DNA from: Calcarisporiella thermophila CBS 279.70
Taxonomy: Eukaryota; Calcarisporiellomycota
Length of the DNA: 64,000 nucleotides
Direction: 5' to 3'
NCBI RefSeq assembly: GCF_041956535.1
Contig: NW_027192191.1
Span: 241,698-305,697, forward strand
Shown here: positions 43,288 to 54,358 of the stretch, in pieces
Numbering within the stretch: position 1 is the stretch's first letter
Layout of the letters: every line of letters begins with the position of its first letter
Position numbers and translations under genes: made by a program
The notes under the pieces: generated by a model
What the model saw: only the letters and a program-made list of their open reading frames with translations
Told to the model about the DNA's origin: nothing
Database searches by the model: none

Positions 43288-44957
43288 TTATAAGATCAAC
43301 GCACCCAAGGGCTCGGTGGAGAAGCCCTCGGCCCGCTCGTAGGCCGTCCGGCCTCGCACCACAGTTCGTTCCACAACCCCGTACAGCTCGACCCCCTCGT
43401 AGGGAGTGACCTTGTTTTTGAAATGGATGTCCGCCTTCTGCACGGTTAGCCTGCTTTCTGGCCGCCAGATCACAAAGTCGGCGTCTCCGCTCACGAAAAT
43501 CGCCCCTTTTCTGGCGACGAGGCCGACCTGCTTCGCGGGCTCATGGGCCAGCCATCGAAGTAGGTTGTGCAGGGTATGGCCGCGCTTTCTCGCCTCCGTC
43601 CAGAGGACACTCAGCCCAAACTGGACCCCAGCAATCCCGCCCCAAGCCTTTACGAAATCGCCCTCCTCTAATCGCTTGAGCTCTCCTGTGCAAGGAGAAT
43701 GGTCACTGACCACATAGTCGATCGTCCCGTCTTGCAGGGCGCGCCACAGCTGCTCTCTGTTTTCCTCGTCTCGGATCGGGGGGCAACATTTGAATTGCGT
43801 GGCGCCGTGCGGAATGGCGGAGGATTGGAAGAAGAGATAGTGGTGACACGTTTCGACGGTGAGGGGTGCTCCGCGGGATCTGTAGTCGCGAATTTGGGGA
43901 AGGGCTGCAGCAGCGGAGAGGTGGACGATGTGGGAGCGTACCTTGGACTCTAGGGCGAGACGGCAGACGAGGTCGATGGCTCGGACTTCAAGCGCAGGCG
44001 GCCGAGAGTCGAGGAAAGTCCGGTAATGAGTGGAATCGGCCGGGGGAGCTGTACGAAAGAGGGAAGCACAACCAAAAAGCGGGGGTTAATCCTAGCACAA
44101 ACAACGTGGAAGTAGACGCGGATTGACCCTACCCTTCTGATCCTCTTCGTCGCCCTCCATCTCAGCATGGTACAACAGAATCGATCCCGTGCCTTTCAAC
44201 TCTTCCAGGGCGCTCCTCACGTCCTCCTCCTTTACACACGGGAACTCCTCCACCCCGCTCTCTATCAGAAAACATTTAAATCCGCGCACGCCTCTCTCCA
44301 CCAGCGGACGCAGCTCTTTCTATCCTCCCCATCCACCCACAGTTGAATAAACTTACGAACTTTAAGCATTCTTATTTTCTTCTAAATACTCACTTGGTTT
44401 CCTGGAATAACACCGCCCCAGAATCCGACATCTACCCAACATTTCCCTCTCGCAGCGGCGAGTTTTGTTTCGAAATTCGCCACAGTCGTGGTGGGAGGTA
44501 TGGAATTGAGAGGCATGTCGATGACCGTGGTAAACCCGCCTTGCGAAAAATAGAATGCCGCATTGAATGACCGAACTGATAATAAAAAGGGGAGGCAATA
44601 GCCGTTTACCTGCAGCAGCAGCTTTTGTTCCCGTCTCGAAGCCCTCCCATTCGGTCCGTCCTGGCTCATTTAGATGAACTATTGGCAAAGTAGGCATTTG
44701 AGTTAAGACCCAGTTCAATCGCAGCGAAACCAATCTGCGAGCATACCATGTGCGTCAATCAGGCCGGGCATCAGGACCTCTCCTTCTCCAAGCACCAGGG
44801 TTTCGCAATTCTCATTTTCGTATTTGCGATCATCTATCGCGAGAATGTCAATCACCTTTCCCGAGGAGATTTCAGCCACCACCTGGGTAGAGAGAGGCGG
44901 CTCCGAGTGGGAGAGTAGAGTAAAGGGGGCCTTAATGATGAGATAGGTCGCGGGCAT
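43288..44957 (-). CDS. DAL1: Allantoinase
   Basis: Metal-dependent hydrolysis of allantoin to allantoate in purine catabolism. Exons 44957-44747, 44678-44610, 44539-44394, 44319-44133, 44048-43288; 457 aa, phases exact. Amidohydrolase metal ligands: [20 protein letters not shown] (HxH), a lysine probably carboxylated in [14 protein letters not shown], His in LLYHAEME and in [10 protein letters not shown], and Asp in VVSDHSPCT. Allantoinase-type blocks include [18 protein letters not shown] and [11 protein letters not shown]. The C-terminal strand domain has [10 protein letters not shown] and [12 protein letters not shown]-like sequence. The length fits DAL1-type allantoinases, and [11 protein letters not shown] favours allantoinase over dihydropyrimidinase. 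Other ureide-pathway genes are not in the window. Confidence 0.94.
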
Positions 44958-45413
44958 TTAGAGGGGGAATGTCAATGGGTAGATGGAGAAGAATAAAAAA
45001 GGATAAGCGTATTGCCACCACTGTGTGCATCCACCTCGGCTGTCGGGAATTTTTGCTTTTGCTTTTCTCACCCTCTATCATTCTCCATTTTTATTCCATA
45101 CATTATGAGCACAGCGTTGGTAAAATGCCTCTTCGCCGGTAAAAACAAATACATAACCAGAAGAGGGCCATGGTGTTCAAATACAAGTACACACACCCAA
45201 AGTGAATCGAACGGAAAAATCACTCGTATAAATAATAAATAAGCAATTGGGAATATGTATAAATAGAGAGTCTGTATGGAGTAAGAGTAAGCGAAAAACA
45301 AAAGCAACATGGCCATCCGAAAGCCAAGGTCCAGGGGGTTCTACCTTAAATGTGTTTTTTAAATGAAAAAAGAACGAGCGAGCTTCGAGGAATATGGTTG
45401 ATACAGAAGGTAT
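44958..45413. other. Intergenic region between minus-strand genes
   Basis: About 455 bp: allantoinase promoter and metalloprotease 3' flank. AT-rich; no feature recognised. Confidence 0.5.
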
Positions 45414-46836
45414 CTATTGGCCTGGTGAAGCAGGAGAAGGGTTGGGTATCGCAACCTTTGGTATAGGGGGGACGGGCAACTTGTCTTTGGTTTGGTATCC
45501 AATGCTTGCCATTGCTCGAAGAAGTAGGGGTCCGACCGGCCCACCGTATTGAGCGATCGACTCGGCGAGCGACATGGGCCGATCAGCAGCGAACATCATC
45601 AGGCGCTGGCTCGTGTTCCAGTAGTGCTTCATTGCAACGTGCGACACAGACGAGCCCTGCCGGTAACGAGGGAGCCCCGTCTCGAGCCAAAGATAGTCGT
45701 TCGGCGCCTGCGCGCCAAACGGAAGCAGCGCCAGCGTGTCATTGGTGGTGGCGGCCTTCATCATGTCTCTGGCGGGTTGGAAGTCGGGCGCCGTCTCGAG
45801 CAAACTTGCGACCTGGGCGGGGGTCGTCGACTGGGTGAAGAGCTTGGTGGAGGCGGCGTTGAGCGCCTTTGTGAACTCGGTGCAGCGCTGTGGGGAGGCG
45901 CCGCTCACCAGGGTCATGTAACGGTCCAGAACGGATTCCACAAAGAAGTCATCGGTGGGCATCGGGTTTTCCTGCTCGTCATAGATCAATCCGGCCGGAA
46001 TCAACGAGCCCGGGGAGGCTGGGAGATTGGCCCACGAGCTGAGGAAGCCGAGGCCATGCAGAAGTTCATGGACCACGGTCTCCTCGAAGTCGGTCTGCTG
46101 CGCCGAGGCTAGCTTCGGCCCATCTGCCCAGAAGTGCCATGGAACTATAACGAAAAGAGCAGAGAGCCATTGGTTGGTCAGCCGCCTCTCTCCAAATAAC
46201 ACCGCAATTCAAACTCACGCTCAGCATTGAAATCCGCATAAATGTCATAGGTGTGATAGGCAGGACGCGGCGTGAGATTGAACTGCTTGACCACCGTCTG
46301 CGGGTAGATGCGCTGTACGTTGTCATCGTCCTGGAGCAGCATCATACGAGTCGGCTTTGCCAAGCCTATCAGCCAAAAAAACAAGAGGGAAACGGTCCCG
46401 CATCAGCTACTCCGTGCTGAACGACGGCCAGGAGCAGAGGAGCCCCGCACTTACCCGCTATCGCCGAGAGGCCTCGCGTGCGGCAGTTCTCGTCGATTTC
46501 TGGGTCGCTCTTGCAAAAGAGGTGGAACGACGCGTTCACCCTGACCGGCGCGGCGAAGCTGATAAAGCTGGACAGGATCTCGCCGGACTTGCGGAAGCCT
46601 TCCTTGGCCTTCAGGCACAGCTCAGGGGAGGCGTCGCAGTAGAAGTCGAAAACGAAGGCCTGCGACGAGTTGAAGGTCTCCGGCGCCTGGCGAGGAGCAA
46701 TATCATGGACCAGCGGGCATGGGACGCGAGCGCGTTTGGTGAGGTCGCGCGGATCGTAATGGTCAATACATATGGGATTGGCCAGGGCAAGGGTCAGGCT
46801 TGCAAAGAGAGCGGCAAGCGGGATGGAGAGGTGCAT
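45414..46836 (-). CDS. Secreted zinc metalloprotease with HELLHGLGF motif
   Basis: Exons 46836-46455, 46365-46219, 46144-45414 give 419 aa. ATG 46836 starts a clear signal peptide (MHLSIPLAALFASLTLALA); an in-frame Met 17 codons upstream lacks one. The mature N-terminal region has several Cys (DFYCDASPELCLKAKEGF, HLFCKSDPEIDENC). The motif HELLHGLGFLSSW contains HExxH plus a glycine and a possible third ligand further on, as in metzincin-like peptidases. The rest, including DDFFVESVLDRYMTL and YWNTSQRLMMFAADRP, I do not recognise; it ends in a Pro-rich tail. Secretion and zinc binding are seen in the sequence; peptidase activity is inferred and the substrate is unknown. The family may be confined to fungi. 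Confidence 0.82.
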
Positions 46837-49134
46837 TCTAGCGAGGATGAGAGAGCAGCGGCAGAAGGAGAAATGCACGCCTTGCAATAAAAAGTGGGTG
46901 GCCGGAGACCAGTTGAGGCATTTGGAAAAGTTGATTACTCAACCCTCTCCTCCCGCAGCCTATGGTCGTGCGCGTCGAATGGATCGTGCGAATGAAACTG
47001 CGCTGGCAACCTTAATTTATTTCTTGGGCCGCATCCGCCCCTAAATGGGGAATTGTTCATTTTGCGGGCCAATGGGGCTCGGTGTTCCAAACCAATAAAA
47101 GGACAGATCGGGCACTAAGAAGCCTTGAACTCTAAAATAAGAACAAGAAAGCATCCAATATGCTGCGGAGGCGCTGGCGGCGGGGAAAAAGACAGATGGA
47201 AGGTTCTGCTATACTCTAACGAGTAAAAACCCAACGTGACGCGGCCCTTCTGCAACCTCGTGTCGCTTCAGTCGTCCAAGCTCCAGCTAGCTTCGACAGG
47301 CACCTTCTTTTATTGAGTTGAGGCTGAGGCCGGCACCCTTTCTACCACATCCGAAGGCTTCTGCAAACCCTACACTAGCCGTAATAAAGCACAACAACTC
47401 GAGCTCTTCTCCGTCAATCTACAATGGATAAAGGCTAGTGTATACTGCTGCTCATTGGGCGGGAAACAGTAAAGACTAGCACGCTGGTCAACATGTGAAA
47501 TCTATTGCTAGGCATATTCTAATTTCTTGAACTATACTAAGCGGCATGATTTCGATTTCCTATCGGCTGCATTTTCACGCCATCTCCGTCGTGATAAACT
47601 CTAACGAGTTTAGTTCACTTGGCAGTATTAGCTCGCTGTCCATTACTGGGCGCCCCTCTCTCGTCTCTCGATTTTGTTCTTTTTCACGCTAGCATGCCAG
47701 GAAGAGAGAGCAAGGTATTGCCCAACGCAATAGCCTTTCTCACGGCTTAAATCACTCACGCTTGGATACCAACCCCTCTTTGTAATTGGGCTGGTAGGAC
47801 CCTTCACAGCAGATCAGTTGAGGTAAAGCAACATGGCATAAAAGCGCTCAGAGATACTTGGATAGGCTCTGACATCCGCTTAAGTGTCCTATGGAAATTC
47901 TATTTAATGTTCTATCCTCTTTTCTTTTCAACTAGCCTTTTTTTTTTCACCTTTGAACGACATTAAAGATCTCTGAAGCGATCCATCAAGAGGCCACAGC
48001 TCCTAAAATTCCTCCAATTCAGCTCTTGTTTGCTCCCGTGACAATTCCCATAATGCGATGACGATACCTGCAAAACTCTTCGAGGCACCCTGCTCCTCCA
48101 AGAAAGTGCGAGGCTGTGGGCCTTTATCAATGCGGTCCTCTCATGCAAAACGAATTAAATCTAACGTGCTCCTGGTTTCTGTGTATCCGAGTTGCCTTTT
48201 CGCAATGCATTCGAGCACGTTTTGAGCCGGTGTGCAATTAAAAGTGGTGCTACAGAAAGTACAGGCCGATGCGGGGATGGAGGAAGGTATAGGTTCGCTC
48301 GTTCGATCAAGGATCCGTGGATCTCCATGCTTTCTGCCTCTAAGCACAGGATGTTTTCCGAAACGGAGAGTATAGGAGCTCTCGAAGGAAACTCGGATAT
48401 TCCCCCAGTTTTGCGCGAAGAGTCCTCTCTCTCTCTTGATGGTTCGCGGGGCAATCATTTTTAGAGCAACAAGGTTTGATTACCTACTCTTGATGAACAT
48501 TGAATCAATTTGGATTTACGGTCCTTATTTTTCACAGAGATTCGAATGAACCACGATTAATCTCGGGAGGAGGCACAAAACCCGTTTCCATTTCAACCCA
48601 AATAAACCATTCTTCGAATTGTTTGTTATTATTTTCCGGGAACTACAAACATGAGGTGGAAAAATACCATTGAAGTCACCGTGGGCACAAAACCCGGGCT
48701 ACTCTCAATACCATATGGTGAGAACAGAAGGACAACAATTCGGAAATACCGGGAAATGCCCCTAACTTATTCCATATCCACCTTCTTGTGCTTGAAAATG
48801 ATCAAATCTACCCGGAAGTAGCAGTCATGGACTCAGCCGGTGCGTGTGTAGTTCTTCGACACCCGCGGTTCATTTCCTTCCCTTTCGCTAAAGGAATCCA
48901 TAAATTGCTTATATGTGCTCTCGGTATATAAAGTGGTAACGAAAGGCAAAAAAATCGAGACTTTTTATACCTACTATTTAAGCCTGGTGCTTTTTCAATA
49001 CCTTCTCCTCTCCTGCCACTTGTATTGATCTTTCTTTCATAGACACCTTTCAGCGAAAGGCGCCCCTCTGCTATTTACATTACTATTGACATATCTATTT
49101 CATTCGTTTATTACATTTTGTATTCATATCCATC
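46837..49134. other. Gene-poor region upstream of the M23 gene
   Basis: About 2.3 kb. The left end is the metalloprotease promoter; the right end holds the TATA box of the M23 gene (48925-48932) and a pyrimidine-rich leader. Short ORFs at 47963-48464 lack recognisable motifs on either strand. I searched by eye for tRNA A/B boxes, inverted repeats and transposase motifs and found nothing convincing. Confidence 0.5.
48925..48932 (+). promoter_or_regulatory. TATA box of the M23-SH3b gene
   Basis: TATATAAA, 210 bp upstream of ATG 49135, in a fungal-looking promoter with a C/T-rich leader. Confidence 0.5.
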
Positions 49135-50567
49135 ATGTTAGTCATCACCCCCGCGCTACTTGCCCTGGTCTCCCTTGCCTTGGCTCAGCAGGATCGCCCC
49201 CGCTTCCAGCTTCCATTCCAATGCAATACTCGTTGGCAGGCCAACACGCGTAATAACCACAGTCCTCAGAATGCCGTCGACTTCAACAGGTTCCCTGAGG
49301 ATTTCAATGATCCCATTCTTGCGAGTTTCGACGGGAGGGTCTCCAAGGTTCAGAATCTCGGAAGGGTCAGCTATGGGCTGCACGTTATTGTGGACCATGG
49401 GAACGGATGGAGCACTCTGTATGCTCATTTGAACAGCGTCAATGTTAGGTAAGTGGAGCCCATGAGTAGAAACGTGAATTTTTCCATAATCACTCTCTAA
49501 CCGGTTGAAACAGGCAGGGCCAACAATTGAGGCAAGGACAAGAGTTAGGAAGGCTTGGGACGACCGGGTTCAGCACAGGCCCGCATTTGCACTATGGTAT
49601 GGCAAGCTCTATGGCTGGATTTGGATACCATGAGCAGGGACTAATTTCATGCTTTTTGCTTCCACCTCGCAGAACAACGTTTCAACAACCGCGATGTACG
49701 CATTGCATTTGACAACCAGCCTCTTAGATACTTTGCAAATTCTAATCTAGTGAGCCGCAATTGCGGTGGAGGCAATGGTAACAATAACCAAGGCAACGAC
49801 AATCAGGGTATCGACAATCAGGGCAATAACAATCAAGGCGTCAACAATCAAGGCAACAATGGCCGCGGTAACAACAATCGGGTCAACGGCAACCGAGGCA
49901 ACAACAACCGAATCCCTGGCAACCGAGGCAACACCGGCCAAGGCAACATCGACCAGGCCAACGGCAACCGAGGCAATGGAAATCGAGGTAATGGAAACCG
50001 AGGCCCTGGCAATCGCAATGGCACCGGAAACCGTAGGAAAGCTCGTCAATCCGCTGAACCCGACCGGCCCACCCCCACTGCTGAGCCTACGGAATCCCAG
50101 CCAGAAAACACCACAAGTGCCGAGCCCGCTAAACCCAATTCTAATGAAGAGCCCGCTGAACCTAATGCTAATGAAGAGCCCACTGAAACCAAGACAAGGT
50201 GTAATGCCACTGAGGAAGAAGAAACTGGAAAGGGGAACTGCAAAGGCCCCTTCAAAGTCAAGGCCAGAGGAGGGAAGCTTAACATGCGTTCCGGTGCGAG
50301 CGTGTCTGCCAAGAACCTTGGTCAGCTCTCGGATGGCGATGACGTGAAAGTGTGCTGCCAAACACGCGGTAAATAGCTAGTGGATTTACGTGATAGTGTC
50401 TTTCTGTTTTCGCAAGACATTGACAGCGGAAATATAATGCTATAGGCTCTCGTGTCAGCGGAACTTTCGGCTCTAGTACCATTTGGTCCCGTCTAGATAA
50501 CGGGGCATTTGTGTCGGATGCATTTATCGACACTGGAAGTAACGACTTCGTTATGGACCAATGCTAG
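49135..50567 (+). CDS. Secreted M23 peptidase with repeat linker and SH3b domain
   Basis: Exons 49135-49448, 49514-49596, 49673-50368, 50446-50567 give 404 aa, phases exact. A signal peptide (MLVITPALLALVSLALA) is followed by a lysostaphin-type M23 domain. Zinc ligands are His42 and Asp49 in NNHSPQNAVDFN and the H-x-H in GPHLHYEQRFNN (His129, His131), with DHGNGWSTLYAHLNS and GTTGFSTG between. From about residue 163 there is an Asn/Gly/Gln/Arg tandem-repeat linker, then a Glu/Pro/Thr stretch. The C-terminal SH3b domain contains LNMRSGASVSAKNLG, CCQTRGSRVSGTFG and a final DAFIDTGSNDF...C. The order M23 then SH3b, and the exact HSPxNAVDF, GPHLHYEQR and YVSD-TGS patterns, are those I know from secreted actinobacterial proteins. 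Predicted to cleave peptidoglycan cross-bridges outside the cell. Confidence 0.9.
49768..50035 (+). repeat. Coding tandem repeat (Asn/Gln/Gly then Asn/Arg/Gly units)
   Basis: Short degenerate units around CAACAATCAAGGC and GGCAACCGAGGC, 9-30 bp long, encode NNQG, DNQG, GNRG and similar. They lie inside exon 3 of the M23 gene between the peptidase and the acidic linker. The amino-acid repeat is more regular than the DNA, so the unit is kept at protein level. Confidence 0.85.
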
Positions 50568-50988
50568 TTTAGAGAAATTCCACCTTCATTAGTTGTTGTA
50601 GACGATGAGCCCTTTATTTTTTTTTTTTGAAATTAAAGAATTTGAAATTGCCTTATAATAACGTCATTTTTTCAAAAATGATCCTCTTCTAGTCGGATTT
50701 CCGGTTTGGGCACAGACACCACTGACCAGCTGGCGTTGAATGGATAGCGAATCTTATCATCATCATTTAAAATGATTCATTTTACCCTTATCGACCATTT
50801 TCATATTGCTTTTTACTTTTTTGACTTTTCTCCCACTTTGATATGGCATTCCTTGAACCAAAGCCCTAGCATTACAATAAATTATTATTATTTTTTTATT
50901 ATAAATCTTTTAGAGGCAAAAGGCAATATTAATTTGCTACTTCTCCCCCTCCCTCCTACTTTACTTCTTTTAATCCAACCTTATCAGC
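50568..50988. other. Intergenic region, A/T-rich
   Basis: About 420 bp between two plus-strand genes: M23 3' UTR and the promoter of the acidic orphan, with a T/C-rich leader just before ATG 50989. Confidence 0.5.
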
Positions 50989-51879
50989 ATGGCACCCGTT
51001 TATCAAAATCATGAAATCATTCCTCCGGCTTGGGCTGAATTCCTGCGCATCTGCCAACTGACAGTATGGAAGCTTGATCCACCTTCATTTGCCGCACTTC
51101 CGCTACGCGTTCGCGTCCTGCTCTCCAATTTTGCCCTCCGGCTGGACTCCGCCGCAGACGGACAATGTGGTTCCACCCTATTCCGGTGTGCGGACGAATA
51201 TGAACGCCGATTTAGAGAGGCGCAATGGCTTAATGAATGTCTAAATGATTTGGTGGAAGATAGCCCCACATCCTTTAATGCTACTGTTGGTGGAGTAGCC
51301 GCTGCTGACCAGGAGGGAGAAATCATTAATCAAGGGGAGGCGAATATGGAGGTCGATGTAGATAGAACATTGGAACCAAATGAGGAGACGCGTATGGAGG
51401 TTAAGATGGACGAACAAGACGTTGATCAGGAAGAGGGGACTTCCATTCTTCAGCAAGAATCGGGGGAACACGCGGACAACTCTGAATCTGGCGCGGTAGA
51501 GCGAGACACTCAGACCGAGGGAGAGGGTGAAGAGGAGGAGGAGGAGGACGATGAGGAGGAAGTGGAAGAGGAGGTGCTCAAGGAGCGAAAGGGGCCCCGG
51601 ATCACAGCCTACAAATGTCCACCGACGCCAGACATCGGCCCGCTTCGCTTTGACCGTCTCTATTGGAGCCTGGAGACGGACTACATCCTCTCGAAAGAGC
51701 AATGGGAGTGTGTGGTTCCGGCGTGGCGACACCCACAGGAAACGCTGATGTGTCGACCGCTTGGAAGCTCGGTGTCTCAGGTCCTTTCCACCCCCTGGGG
51801 GCCGGACTCGGTGCAGTCGAACAGCGTGTGGATATACCCCCCAACCTACGGAAAGCGCGATCATCATTACTATTGGTAG
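50989..51879 (+). CDS. Hypothetical acidic protein
   Basis: Intronless, 296 aa from ATG 50989 in a good context (AGCATGGC). Three parts: an ordered N-terminal 100 residues (IIPPAWAEFLRICQLTVWKL, LPLRVRVLLSNFALRLD, EYERRFREAQWLNECLNDL); a very acidic disordered middle with Glu/Asp runs at about 175-200; and a C-terminal 90 residues rich in Trp and Tyr (RFDRLYWSLETDYILSKEQW, VVPAWRHPQETLMC, WIYPPTYGKRDHHYYW). I do not recognise either ordered part. The acidic middle is compatible with a histone- or RNA-processing partner, but that is only an analogy. Confidence 0.75.
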   Translation: MAPVYQNHEIIPPAWAEFLRICQLTVWKLDPPSFAALPLRVRVLLSNFALRLDSAADGQCGSTLFRCADEYERRFREAQWLNECLNDLVEDSPTSFNATVGGVAAADQEGEIINQGEANMEVDVDRTLEPNEETRMEVKMDEQDVDQEEGTSILQQESGEHADNSESGAVERDTQTEGEGEEEEEEDDEEEVEEEVLKERKGPRITAYKCPPTPDIGPLRFDRLYWSLETDYILSKEQWECVVPAWRHPQETLMCRPLGSSVSQVLSTPWGPDSVQSNSVWIYPPTYGKRDHHYYW

Positions 51880-52678
51880 CAGTGGCCCGCATGTTTATTA
51901 TTTGTCTTATTAATTGTCATAAAAACTTTTGCTTTTTTCGTGTATTGTTACTCTTTTGCTGTCCTCAGTTCTATTATGTAAATTTTTCTCGCTATTTACT
52001 CTGCTTGTCTTCCCTATATATCTTATCCACGGATTTTGTCGCCCATTTTTCTATCGACACCATCGTTTATGAGCTTTTGCGAGTTTCCTAGTCGTGCTTT
52101 GTTTATTCCGTCTTTTATTCTCGCTATGAAGGTCCAATAAATATATATTCAATGGTATTTTTATTGAGGAATAAAAGATAGAGTACAGGGTATCCAGGCC
52201 CAGGCGCGAATCCTATGATAAAGACAACAGACATAAGCATATTAGCCAGACTGACTTGACCAACCATGTGTACGCAAGAAGCAGAAACAAAAAAATAATC
52301 AGATTTCGTCCAAGATGCGTGCATAATGAGAACAATATTCGAAGATATCGAACCCATTCAAACAAGAGGTGCCAGATAAAAGGAAATCATCATAATAAAG
52401 AATGCAACCATCCATCCATCCATCCATCAAGCTTGCTCTATTTACCTTGCGACCTCACCCGTGGAGGTGATGAAGAGACGGTCGAAAAAAGAGTGGGAGT
52501 GAGGAGGAAATAAGAGAGAGTAACGGCAAGTTGAATGCCTGGTTATTCCTTTATAAATTTAGAAGTTTCAGATATCTGATATCTGATACTTTGCGCTCAT
52601 CCTTGGGCTGGCCTACAATTTCAGGATGGATTAATACACGAACAAACACGAATTAGTTCCCTAGGCATCTTCCATAAA
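51880..52678. other. Intergenic region with a CCAT microsatellite
   Basis: About 800 bp between the acidic orphan and MCP1. A/T-rich, with five CCAT units at 52408-52427. No gene recognised. Confidence 0.5.
52408..52427 (+). repeat. (CCAT)5 microsatellite
   Basis: Five perfect copies of CCAT in intergenic DNA. Confidence 0.9.
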
Positions 52679-53440
52679 ATGCCAGACATCAACCCACTCC
52701 GGTTGTATTCTCATCTAACCACGCTTCAATCCATATCAGGCTTGGGATTTACCGTGACTTTAGTTGTGCATTCTACCGCGATCTGCCTCGCCCCGCTTGG
52801 TCTTGACAAAGCGAATGGCGCCATGCTCCTAGGGCGCGAGCTATACCAGACGCGATTAGAGCCTCTTCTCGTGCACGGTGCCATAGCAGGCCACGTAGTC
52901 GCAGGGGTTGGTAAAAGACTTATTTTGCGTCATTTGCGTAAGCGGCGAGGAAAAGGGAGGGACCTTAAAAAGGAAGCTGCGACGGTTAATGCGGATGAAC
53001 TAAAGGGAACGCTCCGCTACCATGCTGAGACCGGATACCTGCTAATTCCCATTCTAGGGGTCCATCTCATTCTAAATCGGCATCTCCCTCTCTCTCATTT
53101 TGGTGACTCTGCTTTCCTCGACTTCACATTTGTCACGGCAGCGTTGGAGCGTTACCCCATCTGCACTTCGTTGGGTCTCAGCGGGTTGTCGCTGCTTGGC
53201 GTGTACCACTGTGTATCCGGGCTACCAGTGATTTGGCGGAGACTTCATAGTAGTGAAAGTGAAAAGGGTACGCACAAACGCCTGAAAAGAAAATGGAGTT
53301 ACGGAGCAGCATTTGGCTGGTCAGCCCTAATGGTGGTGGGGCTAATGGCCATCGGGGGTGTGTTCAGCTCAAGGCGGATTAAAATTCCGCTTCGCCGGGA
53401 TTACTACGCAATCATGGATCGAGTCGGGTTTCTCTTCTAG
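52679..53440 (+). CDS. MCP1: Mcp1-like mitochondrial outer membrane protein
   Basis: Intronless, 253 aa. Two related bundles of hydrophobic segments, LQSISGLGFTVTLVVHSTAI with EPLLVHGAIAGHVVAGVGKR and AETGYLLIPILGVHLILNRH, then LGLSGLSLLGVYHCVSGLPV and YGAAFGWSALMVVGLMAIGG. The G-x-x-x-(T/H) pattern with His in each helix (VVHS, HGAIAGHV, GVHLILNRH, GVYHCVSG) resembles the fungal Mcp1/DUF1691 domain, a heme-binding-like four-helix fold. In yeast Mcp1 binds Vps13 at the mitochondrial surface and suppresses loss of ERMES. Five transmembrane helices are predicted. It is convergent with NTAQ1; the stops are 84 bp apart. Confidence 0.82.
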   Translation: MPDINPLRLYSHLTTLQSISGLGFTVTLVVHSTAICLAPLGLDKANGAMLLGRELYQTRLEPLLVHGAIAGHVVAGVGKRLILRHLRKRRGKGRDLKKEAATVNADELKGTLRYHAETGYLLIPILGVHLILNRHLPLSHFGDSAFLDFTFVTAALERYPICTSLGLSGLSLLGVYHCVSGLPVIWRRLHSSESEKGTHKRLKRKWSYGAAFGWSALMVVGLMAIGGVFSSRRIKIPLRRDYYAIMDRVGFLF

Positions 53441-53523
53441 AGGATGCTATCCATCATGTAAATTAGATACAATACAGTTTATTTACAAAAAAAAATGCGG
53501 GACATGACAGATATCTCCCGTGT

Positions 53524-54358
53524 CTACGATAGTATAGCAGCTATCTCATCTTCAGAATACACTCTTCCAAACTCGTTGTCCCCGCTCATGTCAATAAACG
53601 AGTACAAGTTCATCGCGCACCCTTTTAATAATGCACTGCATTTGAGTACGATTATACAAATTGAATTACACAATGTCATGTTACCCACCTGTCGTCCGTA
53701 TTGGAGGATACGAGGGAGGGGGCGAAATATACTCGCCGTCCTTTACCTAGTGATTGTAATACGGCTGAGCAAACTGCTTTAAAATACAAGCGACTGTACA
53801 TTTTACCATGTGGGATCTATTGGAAGCAAAAATACGACCGTATTCTCTCGCACTGAGCACTCGCAGCTTTCTCCTGAATTCTTCAGGCAGCATTACCTCC
53901 GGCCGAAATGCTTCTGCAATGTAGACGTCTAGGGGGCAAGGGAAATCCAGAGTAGTGTCAAAATCATATACCCAACTAGTGTGTGAACCCAGTTAATAAA
54001 CAAGAATAAACACCATGGAACAACGAAATCAGCACCTTTGTGAGCGCGTACGCAGAACAAGAATAACATGATAGTCCCACAGAACTGGTAAGCCGGGCGA
54101 ATGTTGCTTCTGTTGACTCCATAAGGGTATCTACACCAGTCGAATAGGCAGAATGTTTATTCAATTCAGAGTGCACTCCAATTCAAGATCGAACAGATCT
54201 ACCAATTTTCGAGGATTAGATATGAAGACAACCGACGCTTCGCTCTCCTCCTCTATCCGCGGGAGAATGGCTTTGGCTAGCAGATATATGTTTTCTTCGC
54301 AGTAGCATGGGGTATAAGTGAGCGATTCTTTACATAAGTCTAGGGGGAGATCCAGCAT
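53524..54358 (-). CDS. NTAQ1: Protein N-terminal glutamine amidohydrolase
   Basis: Deamidates N-terminal Gln to Glu, the first step that makes Gln a destabilising residue in the Arg/N-degron pathway. It is split into five short exons: 54358-54203, 54130-54036, 53975-53807, 53746-53685, 53635-53524, giving 197 aa with exact phase. Signatures: the catalytic cysteine in LTYTPCYCEENIYLL, FISNPRKLIPLWSQQ across the first junction, the diagnostic WDYHVILVL, SWVYDFDTTLDFPCP, NRSHM, PPPSYPPI, and LYSFIDMSGDNEFG near the end. The fourth donor is GTAACA (53684), chosen over GTGGGT four bases earlier because only it keeps frame into the last exon. The family is absent from Saccharomyces. Divergent from UPF3, with 113 bp between start codons. 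Confidence 0.92.

Noticed and set aside
46888-49134. Hidden tRNA, transposon remnant or small gene
   Set aside because: A GTTCGATCA stretch near 48300 recalls a B box but no matching A box or cloverleaf could be built; no terminal repeats or transposase motifs were seen.
49768-50035. Regular short repeats that could suggest a CRISPR-like array
   Set aside because: Units are degenerate, in frame and translate to NNQG/GNRG repeats; there are no spacers and the genome is eukaryotic.
49747-50361. Long minus-strand ORF opposite the M23 repeat linker
   Set aside because: Shadow of a low-complexity coding repeat; the plus frame has introns, signal peptide and domains.
53495-53782. Plus-strand ORF of 95 codons downstream of MCP1
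   Set aside because: Overlaps antisense to NTAQ1 exons 4 and 5, which are supported by family motifs and exact phase.
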